IMG/VR virus record: IMGVR_UViG_3300027710_000118
Coordinates: 1-26,080 of that record
DNA: 26,080 bases
From: a virus
Strand: one strand, 5' to 3'
The notes under the pieces were generated by a model that was not told where the DNA came from, made no database searches, and worked only from the letters and a program-made list of their open reading frames with translations. Position 1 is the stretch's first letter; each line of letters starts with the position of its first letter. This document shows, in pieces, positions 1-9,000 of the stretch. The position numbers and the translations under genes are program-made.

Positions 1-1013
1 CTTTTCTCTATAAACCTAGATCCGCCATTATCAAGAATTTTCTTTTTATAAACTACTTTCTTTGTAGTCTTATAATTGAAATACATTAACGTACACGTGT
101 CTCTTGAAAATACACTATTCTCATAAAATTGAGCAACATTATAATAATCATACCAACCTTGACTATACTGAGTTATCTCTTGCAACTGCTCTTTAGTCAA
201 ACTTTGGTCTATCTTCATCAACTCTGTTATCGGCAAAGTTTTAATCTCTCCCCAATAAAAACAATCTCTGAAATAAGGGTCTTCAGTATAACTATAAACC
301 ACATTCGCAGGATCAACATAAGATATTTTAATTCCTGCTCCTTGAAGAAATTCATGTTTAGCAATAGAAATACCAAGTACTGTAGCATCATAATCAAGTC
401 TTTTACGAACCTCATCATAATGGTTTTCATCAAACATTGTATTGATAGCCTCTTCTTCGGCAATCTCAATAGCAGGCTTGTAGTTTAATTGCATATACAA
501 TGATAATTCCTCATCATTGTTAGGTAACTTTTCAGGGTCCATTATAAATGGATTTGCACCCGATAGCTCTTGTATTTTAGTTAAAGCTTCTTTACCAACC
601 ATTTGAGATTCTACTAACTCTTGATGCTTGTTTCTTTTTGCTTGAGACATTGCATCTTGAGAATATGCTTTAACTTTAAAAAGTCTATTTGACATTCCAT
701 TTACGATAATGTCAACAAACTTTGGTATTACAGGAACAGGTGTCCAATCTAAATTTAGATATGATAAGTCTCCATCAATAGCTAATTCATTCTTATATTT
801 AGCAACAGACTGCTCGCCTCTCGCATAAAGTCTTAATCTATGGAACTCTCTCCATTGACCATAATATCTACAATTGCTTCCATCTTTTCTAAACCACTCA
901 TATTGAATAGCTTGACCTACTTGTAACCCAAATTGTTGAGAAGCTTTAACCGCATCAGTAGCTAACTGACTCGGAAAGGCTGACGATGTTATATCTATTA
1001 CTACGTTTTTCAT
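1..1013 (-). CDS. Portal protein, N-terminal part (C-terminus beyond window)
   Basis: Translating the minus strand from the ATG at 1013 gives an open frame of 337 codons that runs off the left edge. It begins MKNVVIDITSSAFPSQ and includes stretches such as YYGQWREFHRLRLYARGEQ and DWTPVPVIPKFVDIIVNG. These have the arrangement of tailed-phage portal proteins: an N-terminal helical part, then a Trp-Pro-containing strand leading into 'P.F.d.ivng...r'. A portal forms the dodecameric ring at one capsid vertex through which DNA is pumped. The start overlaps the terminase stop as ATGA, and portal directly after large terminase is the usual phage order. No motif proves the assignment; it rests on family resemblance and position. 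Confidence 0.75.
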   Translation of the reverse strand, partial: MKNVVIDITSSAFPSQLATDAVKASQQFGLQVGQAIQYEWFRKDGSNCRYYGQWREFHRLRLYARGEQSVAKYKNELAIDGDLSYLNLDWTPVPVIPKFVDIIVNGMSNRLFKVKAYSQDAMSQAKRNKHQELVESQMVGKEALTKIQELSGANPFIMDPEKLPNNDEELSLYMQLNYKPAIEIAEEEAINTMFDENHYDEVRKRLDYDATVLGISIAKHEFLQGAGIKISYVDPANVVYSYTEDPYFRDCFYWGEIKTLPITELMKIDQSLTKEQLQEITQYSQGWYDYYNVAQFYENSVFSRDTCTLMYFNYKTTKKVVYKKKILDNGGSRFIEK

Positions 1014-4000
1014 GTAATTATTTGACTTGTTGTTCCTTCATTCGAATACCTTGCGAAGTTAACAATAATTTTTGAATCTTTTTTCTCGGGCAAATATAAA
1101 TGCTTTTGATTGGCCATAATAGCCAATCCTGAACTAATAGAAGCATCAAATTTTGTCCTGTCGTTTATGTCAAACTTTGCCCAATCCTCTAATGTTCTTA
1201 TGAATGGCATAGTTCCCATTTCATCAGAATCTCTATAAGCACCCGCCAAATCAAATCCAACATATCTCTCTATGTAAGACTCGATTGCAGAAGCGTGAGA
1301 CTGCTTTACATCTTCAGATGAGTTTGGAATACCCCCAAGTTCTCTCTCTGTCTTTGTTAGTTTATTGTATTGTTTATCAGGTCTATTCAAACAATAATTC
1401 CTATACCCTCTATTTTTAAAATGATACAACAACCTAGGTTTGTTGTTCTCTATAAGAATTGGCATACCATAAAACACACAAGCCATTAATACCTCCTCAA
1501 AGAATATCTCTGCTGTTTGAGGTCTTGCTATGTACTCAAGAAAAAACTCGTTTACAGGAGCTTCATCCATGTGAAATTTAGTAAGACCATGAAGTGAACC
1601 ATTAGACCCTCTACCTCCAACTACTGCGGATATATCATAAGAGTCACAACCAAAAGAACCTAAGTGTTCATTGCCGGGATACTTAGATCCATTTCGTACA
1701 TGAACATTATTTTGAAGGTGCTTTGCAGGTGTCCAACTTACCAAGAACCTACCCCTTGAATCAGGGGTGAATATAACTTTAGTATCTTTAGCTCCATCTC
1801 TCCAATGAAACGAACCTCTTGTTAAAAAATGTTCTTTAACCAAACTATCGTTATAATCAATCTGCTGATATATCTTTGTAAGGTTGAACAAAGATTGTTT
1901 GCTCTCATCTCTAAACGCATGTGATGTTGTTCTAGGGAACTGACGATAAAATTCATTTAAAGCATCAGAATCGCTTTTTAAAGAATCAACCTCTGCTTCC
2001 CAATACTCAACAGCTCCATTTTTTATCATCGTACCATCAACTCCCTTTACAGGCGTCTCCGGTTTGTAAAACACAGGCATACCATAGATATCTATAAAAC
2101 CTTCCATGTTCCACTCCATAGGAATAAACAAGCCGTATAGACCACTTTTGGTTTGACCATTAGCATTACGACTTCCTACCATTGAATCTTCATATAGGTC
2201 TTTGTAGTTTTGACCTCCTTTTGATAATGCATTTGAGGTCGAACCCATCATACACTTTCCAATAATCTTACTACCTAATCTAAGACAAGTTTTGGTAACT
2301 CGCCAATTGTTTTGAATATTATTTGGTTTAACCCATTTTGCACTATTCATACTTACAGTGAAGTCCGAAAGAATTAATTTTCTTTCATCATCATTATCTG
2401 CATCAACTTGAATACCTACATATTCTCCTTTGTCAAGATACTCTACAGATACTTTATTTCGCCTACCTGTAGTTATTGGTTCGTAATCTTCAAACGATTT
2501 CTTTTTTGTTATTAATGGTATTCTTGATAATTCTCCCGATAAACTTATTCTATAAACTTCTGTATTATAATTCGATTTATAATTTTGTACATTTCCACAA
2601 CTTATTCCACAAGAAAGAGCTAATATTCTTATTTGTTCTATTAAATCTTTTCTGCTCATTCCAATAGAAATTATATTCTTTTTTTTATCAGAGTATCCAT
2701 CTGTCTCAATCAATCCTGCTAACAATTGAAGTCTTGATTCAATAGAAGATTTCATATAGCTATCAGGTATGTGTTTATTATTATAAACTCCAATGTCTCG
2801 TAATTGAGAATTTATTCCTTTAAATGCAAATTCAATAATTTTAGCACAGTCTGATTTCTTTAATTCAAAAGGAATGTTTTTCATTTGAGCAATCATTCCT
2901 AAATACTCTAATATTTCAGGTTCTTCTTCTTTATTTACAAGTATTGTAAAAGATGATGATCTGCCATCTCCAAGCCATAAGCCTAAAAGATATGGAGGCA
3001 TTCCTTCAAATTTATCTGACATTTCAATTCCCTTAGAAACAACCCTTGTTAGGTGCTGTTTAACAAAAGATGATTTACCTAAATATTCTTTAGGTGTCAT
3101 TATAACTTCTTCGTGCCTTTTGCTTTTTTTTCTTGAGTTAAATATATACCTGTTAAATACTAATCTATGGTTTTCTGTTACAATATAATCTTGTCCGTAA
3201 GGTTGTTTAACTAAATATCTATCAGTTTCACCTGAAACTTTTTTCATTACAGTCTTTATTTTACCTCCTTCAACCATAACCCTATCTCCAATATTTATAT
3301 CTTTAATAGGTTTAAATTCAAAATCTTCTGTAAGTATCAATGTATCAGGAGCATAACACTCGTCATGAGCTAAAAATATAAGCTTTTCTCCATCATAGGA
3401 GTTCTCTTCTGTATTCTTCCAATCTATTGATGTGTCCAAACCATCTATGGCATCATTATCTATGTCATACATGTTTTTCTTTGTAATCTTAGATGCCGGT
3501 ACACGGAAAGCCAACTCTGTCTTTGGCTTGTCCATACCATCCATAATTGGTTTAAAGAAGAACGGAAGTCTATTGTTTATAGGAACAACTTTATCAGTAA
3601 ACATCTTCTTAGCATCGGCTCCTGTTTTTGACAAGATACCAATCCTTGCATCTCTTGCAAGTGTCCCTATATTCACACACTCAGACGATGACATAAATGA
3701 AAATCCTGAACGTCTAATCTTTAAGTATATCATTCCAAAACTTCTCTCATCTGCCTTACATGCTTCCCAAAAAATCCAATATATTCTATTAGCTTCACGA
3801 AAGTCAGGGTATCCAATATCTATACTAGCCCATTGAAGGTACATATAATGAGAGCCCGTAATGTAAGTTGGAGTACCATTATTCATAAACCAAAAACCTT
3901 GATCTCTAAAATCAAATTCATTTTCAATGTAATCAACCCATCTGTTTTTAAATTCAGCTGCCATTTCATTCCATTGGAATATAGATTGTATTCTTGAAAG

Positions 4001-4270
4001 TTCTTTAGGGATTGGTTGTCTTTCCCAATACTGTTCAGCTTTTGAATTACTTCTTTTAAAACAATCTTTTGGTGTTTTAGGAAGAGCGATATTAAGTCCT
4101 GATATATTGATTATATCTCCTATCTCTCCTGTCTTTGATATTACTACAACATCATATTGTTCGTTGTATCCATATATCCAAGACTTATTACTGTTTTTCT
4201 TAGTAATAGCATTAGAAGGTATATGGTCCCTTACTATGGTGTAGATATTATTTTGACCTTCTTTCTGCAA
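1010..4270 (-). CDS. terL: Terminase large subunit precursor interrupted by an intein
   Basis: The 1086-residue product is a DNA-packaging motor protein. Host-protein residues 1-304 carry the ATPase: a Walker A-like segment KIRRSGFSFMSSS (about 184-196) and Walker B LIFLAHDE (297-304). Residues 305-642 are an intein (listed separately). Residues 643-1086 continue the ATPase (SAKWVKP) and hold an RNase H-like headful nuclease with likely metal-binding acids D876 (FGCDSYD), E941 (LIENN) and D1042 (KFDAS). Excision would give a 748-residue TerL with AHDE-SAKW joined, close to the DE(A/S)xKW pattern seen in related terminases. The start overlaps the upstream small gene by 23 bases, and the stop overlaps the portal start. 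Until the intein leaves, the Walker B glutamate is not in its proper context, so packaging ATPase activity should depend on splicing. Confidence 0.93.
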   Translation of the reverse strand: MQKEGQNNIYTIVRDHIPSNAITKKNSNKSWIYGYNEQYDVVVISKTGEIGDIINISGLNIALPKTPKDCFKRSNSKAEQYWERQPIPKELSRIQSIFQWNEMAAEFKNRWVDYIENEFDFRDQGFWFMNNGTPTYITGSHYMYLQWASIDIGYPDFREANRIYWIFWEACKADERSFGMIYLKIRRSGFSFMSSSECVNIGTLARDARIGILSKTGADAKKMFTDKVVPINNRLPFFFKPIMDGMDKPKTELAFRVPASKITKKNMYDIDNDAIDGLDTSIDWKNTEENSYDGEKLIFLAHDECYAPDTLILTEDFEFKPIKDINIGDRVMVEGGKIKTVMKKVSGETDRYLVKQPYGQDYIVTENHRLVFNRYIFNSRKKSKRHEEVIMTPKEYLGKSSFVKQHLTRVVSKGIEMSDKFEGMPPYLLGLWLGDGRSSSFTILVNKEEEPEILEYLGMIAQMKNIPFELKKSDCAKIIEFAFKGINSQLRDIGVYNNKHIPDSYMKSSIESRLQLLAGLIETDGYSDKKKNIISIGMSRKDLIEQIRILALSCGISCGNVQNYKSNYNTEVYRISLSGELSRIPLITKKKSFEDYEPITTGRRNKVSVEYLDKGEYVGIQVDADNDDERKLILSDFTVSMNSAKWVKPNNIQNNWRVTKTCLRLGSKIIGKCMMGSTSNALSKGGQNYKDLYEDSMVGSRNANGQTKSGLYGLFIPMEWNMEGFIDIYGMPVFYKPETPVKGVDGTMIKNGAVEYWEAEVDSLKSDSDALNEFYRQFPRTTSHAFRDESKQSLFNLTKIYQQIDYNDSLVKEHFLTRGSFHWRDGAKDTKVIFTPDSRGRFLVSWTPAKHLQNNVHVRNGSKYPGNEHLGSFGCDSYDISAVVGGRGSNGSLHGLTKFHMDEAPVNEFFLEYIARPQTAEIFFEEVLMACVFYGMPILIENNKPRLLYHFKNRGYRNYCLNRPDKQYNKLTKTERELGGIPNSSEDVKQSHASAIESYIERYVGFDLAGAYRDSDEMGTMPFIRTLEDWAKFDINDRTKFDASISSGLAIMANQKHLYLPEKKDSKIIVNFARYSNEGTTSQIIT
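2345..3358 (-). mobile_element. Intein with LAGLIDADG homing endonuclease, inside TerL Walker B
   Basis: This in-frame segment encodes 338 residues, Cys305 to Asn642 of the TerL precursor. Block A starts CYAPDTLILTED; block B has the TxxH motif in VTENH (residues 365-368). Two LAGLIDADG helices are visible, LLGLWLGDG (428-436) and LLAGLIETDG (516-525), with catalytic acids likely D435 and D524. The C-terminal blocks read YVGIQVDAD and LILSDFTVSMN, followed by Ser643 as the +1 nucleophile. The penultimate residue is Met641, where most inteins have His. The family self-excises from the precursor, and the endonuclease cuts intein-less alleles to spread. Insertion directly after the catalytic Asp-Glu pair places it in a highly conserved target site. 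Confidence 0.92.
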
Positions 4271-4532
4271 ATCCTTGTTTTGAATCAGTTTTATTAATAC
4301 CTTTTTCAGATAATTCTATGCCTTCTTTCTCAGATTCTATTCTATTTAAAATCTCGAATGCATCAAATATAGCTAATTTTTTTGTAGCAGCAGCATTTTT
4401 TAATTTATCTGCTGCCAATTCACCTCCAATATCATCAATATTTAAGATAGGTTCTTCAGCTACTTTTATTAACTCAAGAACTGCCTTATGCCCGGCAGAA
4501 ATAATTTTTAGTTTTGTTTCTTTAGGTGTCAT
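4248..4532 (-). CDS. Small protein upstream of terL, candidate small terminase subunit
   Basis: The 94-residue product is mainly helical and charged, with LKIISAGHKAVLELIKVAEE near the start and KLKNAAATKKLAIFDAFEIL in the middle (about 43-62). It lies immediately upstream of terL and overlaps it by 23 bases, the usual position for a terminase small subunit (DNA recognition for packaging). The size suits a small TerS, but no helix-turn-helix is obvious, so the function is inferred from position. It could instead be another conserved packaging accessory protein. Confidence 0.55.
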   Translation of the reverse strand: MTPKETKLKIISAGHKAVLELIKVAEEPILNIDDIGGELAADKLKNAAATKKLAIFDAFEILNRIESEKEGIELSEKGINKTDSKQGFAERRSK

Positions 4533-4536
4533 ATTA

Positions 4537-5103
4537 TTATCTATAAAACATTACATATACCATTCTGCCTTCTTTCCAACCGGTGTTTGGATATTTACTA
4601 TGAAAGTAATTTGAAGGGTACATAAGAGCACGATTAGGCCTATACCCTACTACAGAATGTAAATCCCAATTATCTAAGTTATTCGCTTCGTCTGAAAGAA
4701 ATCTATCTGCTTCTTCATTAGGAACATCTAAAGGCATTTCATATCCTACATCTTTATGTTTCCAAAAAGCTGTTCCGTGCAATCCTTCTTTTGTAGATGG
4801 AGAGATATATAACACAAGTGCTCTTTCGGGTCTAATGTCTCCTACTTTTGAATCTGCGTGGATTCTCCAATCAGTATCAAACTCTTCAGTTGCCACTCTA
4901 AAAAATCCTAACAAACATTCTCGTTTAGTTTTGTCTATGTTGCTTAATTTATCAACAATAAAATCATCAAATTCTTTATTGCTATATTGAACCCAAAACT
5001 TTTTATCTCCTACTTCAACTTCTTGAAATTGATTACTTAATAAACTATTATAAACATAGTTATAAATATCTTCTTCTAAAAAATCATCTATAATATTTAT
5101 CAT
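4537..5103 (-). CDS. 2-oxoglutarate/Fe(II)-dependent oxygenase
   Basis: The 188-residue protein has the signature of the prolyl-4-hydroxylase-like double-stranded beta-helix family: an iron-binding HxD (H82-A-D84 in RIHADSK), a distal His (H168 in NYFHSKYP) and an Arg for 2-oxoglutarate (R180 in EGRMVYVMF), in the right order and spacing near the C-terminus. Such enzymes hydroxylate protein side chains or small molecules using O2 and 2-oxoglutarate. Phages of several groups carry them among structural genes; the substrate is unknown. The gene overlaps the next upstream gene as ATGA (5100-5103), so it should be expressed late. A virion protein as substrate is an inference from context only. 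Confidence 0.85.
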   Translation of the reverse strand: MINIIDDFLEEDIYNYVYNSLLSNQFQEVEVGDKKFWVQYSNKEFDDFIVDKLSNIDKTKRECLLGFFRVATEEFDTDWRIHADSKVGDIRPERALVLYISPSTKEGLHGTAFWKHKDVGYEMPLDVPNEEADRFLSDEANNLDNWDLHSVVGYRPNRALMYPSNYFHSKYPNTGWKEGRMVYVMFYR

Positions 5104-5663
5104 AACTTCATTGTTATTTGATGATCATACATTCTGTATAACTTCTCTCCATCAATATTAAATTCATATTCACTATCAGGCACGAAACAAACCGAATCTC
5201 CGGCTTTAATTCCTTTAGTTGATAAGTACTCATTTGGATACTTCATAATTCCCATTAATGGTTCTTCCGAGAAAGGCTTGGAGATGTATGACTCTACTGT
5301 GGGGATTGGTTTAACAAAGCAATACCTATCGTATGCATACCATGTATCGCCTTTTTTATACATAAAAAATTGATCTATTTCAATAAAGAATAAATCTTCT
5401 TTGAAGAAACTTTTGCCACTTTTTTGTCTGCCTTTAATGTCATTATAAAATTTGAATACATTATGATGCACAAGAAGTATATCTCCTATTGATATATTAC
5501 CGGTATATCCTAATGGTATTTCAACAACCTCAGCATATCTATTAGAGAACTTATGATCTTCTTCTGATGTACTGACTATAAATTCAATACCACCGATGTC
5601 TTTTGTGTTGTCATAGCGTTTACCATTTACAGGCTTTGCTATAAAATAAAATGGAGATTTCAT
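5100..5663 (-). CDS. GroES-like-fold protein, possible two-domain co-chaperonin relative
   Basis: The 187-residue protein seems to hold two GroES-like beta-barrel segments. The first includes AEVVEIPLGYTGNISIGDIL (about 44-63), comparable to the GroES core where a variable loop is followed by 'v..GD.vl'. The second is GIKAGDSVCFVPDSEYEF and DGEKLYRMYDHQITMKL (about 151-187), comparable to the GroES C-terminus. Between them lies a 50-residue insertion. The likeness is weak at the residue level and based on pattern, so co-chaperonin activity is not certain; a structural role is possible. The same phage encodes a separate standard GroES (16907-17164) and GroEL. The start shares a base with the upstream stop (TAATG). 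Confidence 0.45.
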   Translation of the reverse strand: MKSPFYFIAKPVNGKRYDNTKDIGGIEFIVSTSEEDHKFSNRYAEVVEIPLGYTGNISIGDILLVHHNVFKFYNDIKGRQKSGKSFFKEDLFFIEIDQFFMYKKGDTWYAYDRYCFVKPIPTVESYISKPFSEEPLMGIMKYPNEYLSTKGIKAGDSVCFVPDSEYEFNIDGEKLYRMYDHQITMKL

Positions 5664-5887
5664 TAAAAATTTATATTATATTCGATTGAAATAGGCACTG
5701 TAGGACTAAACTCCTTCCACAAAACTACCTCTTCTTTTTCATTTATAATATATATTAATACATTTTTTTTGTCATTTATCTTAATTAAATGGATTTCATT
5801 ACTATCTCCAAGCACTTTTTGACCCACAATGTAATGCATTGCACCGCTTTTATAATCAGGTCCTATTGATATTTTTCGTATATCCAT
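5663..5887 (-). CDS. Small conserved phage-type protein, function unknown
   Basis: The 74-residue product begins MDIRKISIGPDYKSGAMHYI and continues VGQKVLGDSNEIHLI, then alternating hydrophobic beta-strand stretches and the end FSPTVPISIEYNINF. No catalytic motif, signal or membrane segment is visible. The 'KISIGPDYK..AMHY.VGQ' pattern recalls small proteins encoded near tail and packaging genes in other phages, but I cannot name a function. It lies between the tail-fibre region and the GroES-like gene and is coupled to the latter by a TAATG overlap. Confidence 0.75.
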   Translation of the reverse strand: MDIRKISIGPDYKSGAMHYIVGQKVLGDSNEIHLIKINDKKNVLIYIINEKEEVVLWKEFSPTVPISIEYNINF

Positions 5888-5923
5888 TTAATTTAATAAC
5901 TTATCTAATGTTTCTTTGCTCAT
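5888..5923 (-). CDS. Possible 11-residue mini-ORF linking two genes
   Basis: An ATG overlapping the preceding stop (TAATG at 5925-5921) opens an 11-codon frame, MSKETLDKLLN, whose TAA ends directly before the ATG of the next gene at 5887. It fills the whole gap between two coupled genes, so it may serve as a translational relay. It is too short to prove as a gene and may have no product of its own. Confidence 0.25.
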   Translation of the reverse strand: MSKETLDKLLN

Positions 5924-6090
5924 TATTCTATTGCACCTTCGTAAAATTCTCTTGTTTCAAAATTGAAATATGGCTTTTCATATAAAACAGTTAATAGTTC
6001 ATCTATTGCTATTTCATTTTCTTGCAATACATATTCTACTGCTGTGCAATACATAAACTCTCCTGTTATTCCGTTGACTATTGATTTCAT
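5923..6090 (-). CDS. Small acidic hypothetical protein (55 aa)
   Basis: This frame, below the usual length cutoff, starts MKSIVNGITGEFMYCTAVEY and ends FETREFYEGAIE. It is acidic and probably folds as a helix plus short strands; no motif is recognised. Support for coding comes from TAATG junctions on both sides: its start shares a base with the tail-fibre stop at 6090, and its own stop overlaps the next ATG at 5923. It lies in a row of coupled late genes. Confidence 0.7.
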   Translation of the reverse strand: MKSIVNGITGEFMYCTAVEYVLQENEIAIDELLTVLYEKPYFNFETREFYEGAIE

Positions 6091-9000
6091 TAGTTTGTGA
6101 TATTAAATAAATTAGGCGTAACACTATCAGCAATATTTGTTATTTGAACTGTAAAAAATAAATATAATGTATTTGCAGTATTGTAAGGAGTATTATTATA
6201 AACATTTGTCAAAACAGTAGCTTCATCAGTAATTGTGTTTGTAGCAGAAAATATCATTCCGTATAAATTACCGCCATTTAACATAAAGTTTCTTTTTAAA
6301 ATTAATGCATTTGCAGTAGTGGTTAACATACCAGCTAATGTAACTGCTCCGGTAAGTGTGTTTGAAGTATTTATTTTTATTCTTAATGTAGAACTTATAG
6401 CAGTTGCTTTATTTGCACCATAGATAACCTTCATAACATCTGAAGTATTAAAAGTACCACCAACAATAGTTGCAGTAGCTACAATAGTTTCAGCTACTGT
6501 TCCTGTGTGAGCAGTTGTATTTGTTTGTATAAACTTATAAGGTGTATAACTTAAAGCATTTTGTTTTAAAGCTAATCCTGTATTAACCGCGTTTACAGTT
6601 GGATATTTAGTTGCACTTGCTGTTAAATCAGTTTGTTTATTAGCGACATCTTCAGGAGTGTATCCAATTATTGTTGGTATTGAAGCTGTCTTCCACTGCG
6701 CAGGAGAAACTGTGTTGTCGTACCAAAGTGTATCTTTTAAAGTAGGACTTTGTGCTTGTACATTATGTAGCTCTTGGAGCTCATATCCGTTTTGTACCCT
6801 TACATACATTCTTCCCGCTGCTCCATTACTTGCTGTTGTTACAACCCCAAGGTAAACTAAGTGATTAGGCGCAAAAGGTTTAACGTTTGTAATTGTTCCT
6901 GCTGTTGCACCAAGATATACAGCATCTCCATCTGCCCAAGTTGATGTTGGAAGAATACTTAACCCATCCAACAAACCTTGCATCATTATAAGTCCCTTTT
7001 GATTAGCTGCAATAGATGTAGATAATACTAATCCAACTGTTTGAGCAGATGTTGCATCCGATGTGTTAAACGCCCTCTTAACCGTCATCCTATCTCCTGT
7101 TCCACTAAAAGCAAACACAGGCATTCCCTTGGTTAAAGTTACAGAGTCATCATTTGTAACATAAGAAAACAAACTATTTGGAGCAGTTCCAATTACTTGA
7201 AAGTGATTATTTGTTGAATTATACACACAAAGCATTTCGCCTCCTGAAATAATATCACCACCAATTAAAACTCCATCATTATTTCTATACAAAGGTATCG
7301 CACCTAATGAGTTAATATTTAATGTAGCCCCCGTAGTATTTCCGTTTGTGAATCTTATCAAATAAGCATCAGCATCATTATAAGCAGCAACACCTGTAAC
7401 TGTTGCCGTATATGTATCTGTACCTGCAGCGGTTGCGTGAGGTATTCCGCCCCCTGACGCACTTGCATTTAATGTTCCTCCTGATAAAGTTAATCCTGTT
7501 CCAATAGTTATCTCCTCCATAACACCTGTGCCTGCTGTGCTTCTACCAATAAGTTTATTAGTAGCCATAGATGTAGATATATCAGGTGTTGCACCTCCTG
7601 ATGAGGTTATAGGAGATGTTGCTGTAACAGATGTAACACCTCCGCTAGGAATATCTGAAAGTAAAGCTACTGTACCACTTGCATTTTGAAGTGTTTGAAT
7701 ATTTGTACCTGTAATAGTACTAGGCGATTTTAAGTAAAGACTACTACCACCGGCTCCTATAAATCCAATATCATTATTTGTAGATATTGATATTTGTTTA
7801 CCTGTAAAAGTGTCCGCAAGATAAATATAGTTATTTGCTAAAACTACTGAAAGGGGTGACACTCCAATATTCTGAAGAAATATTACGTCTGTAGTAGTAT
7901 TACCTGCAGTTGTAACCTGCTGCAATGTTGGTATTGTTATACTTGGAAATGTAGCAAATGTACCATCTCCTCTAATATATTGAGATATTGTACCCGTTGG
8001 ATAAGGATAATAAGTTGTAGTATCTAATGCAAATGTTCCTACAGCAGTCATCTTTACAAACGGTGTTCCTGTGGTCCATGTAGGGTAATTTAATGCTCCC
8101 CAAGTACCAACTGTTGGTATTGTGGGCTTGTTTAATATTTGATTATTACCACTTGTCGCATTCCAATCAGATGGTTGTTGCACAAGCGGATAACCTGCAC
8201 CAAGATTTGTCCAATATAATGTATTGGTTGGTAACAATGAATCATTACTAGCGATACATCTGTAAATATTACCACTATAATAAACAACGTCTCCAATAAC
8301 ATATTGATTACCTGTTGCAGAAATGTGATCTGTTGTAAATGGTAGCGCAGTAGTTATAGACCCGGTAGGAATATCAGAAAGTAAAGCTATCGTGCCTGAT
8401 GCGTCAGGAAATTGCCAAGACCTTGTGTTCGTTAGCAAATCTGATCTTAAATTTCCATCACCTGCAGCAGTTTGGAATCCTATACTTGCATCTTGATAAA
8501 TATAAACATAATTTATTGTATCAGTTATTTGTAGACCACTAAGGGGGTGATATAAAAAATTATAATTAGCATCATTGTTATCACTAATCCCAAAATCATA
8601 TCCATCTGAATATAAGTTTCCTGATATTATGCCCCCAACAGTTATTGTATCTGTAGTTATTGCACCTGCTGTTGTAACTTGCTGAAGTGTTTGAGAACCT
8701 CCGCCTGTAGTAACAGAACCATCTGCCATTAAATACTGTAGGTTTGTACCTCCTGTTTTAATAAATGAAGTTGCAGTTACATTACCTGTTAGATTGATAT
8801 TATTTATTGCAGTATTACCAACAGATAATACATCGCCCAATCCCGGTGTTGTTGTTGCAGGAGCATTTACCCATCTTATACCTGATGCTGTTTTTGAAAG
8901 AAATTGACCTGTTGTTCCAATGCCTGTGGTATCGTCTTGTATATTGCCCGGTATTATTCTTGTTGAAGTAATATTTCCAACAAGAGTTATACTCTGAGTA

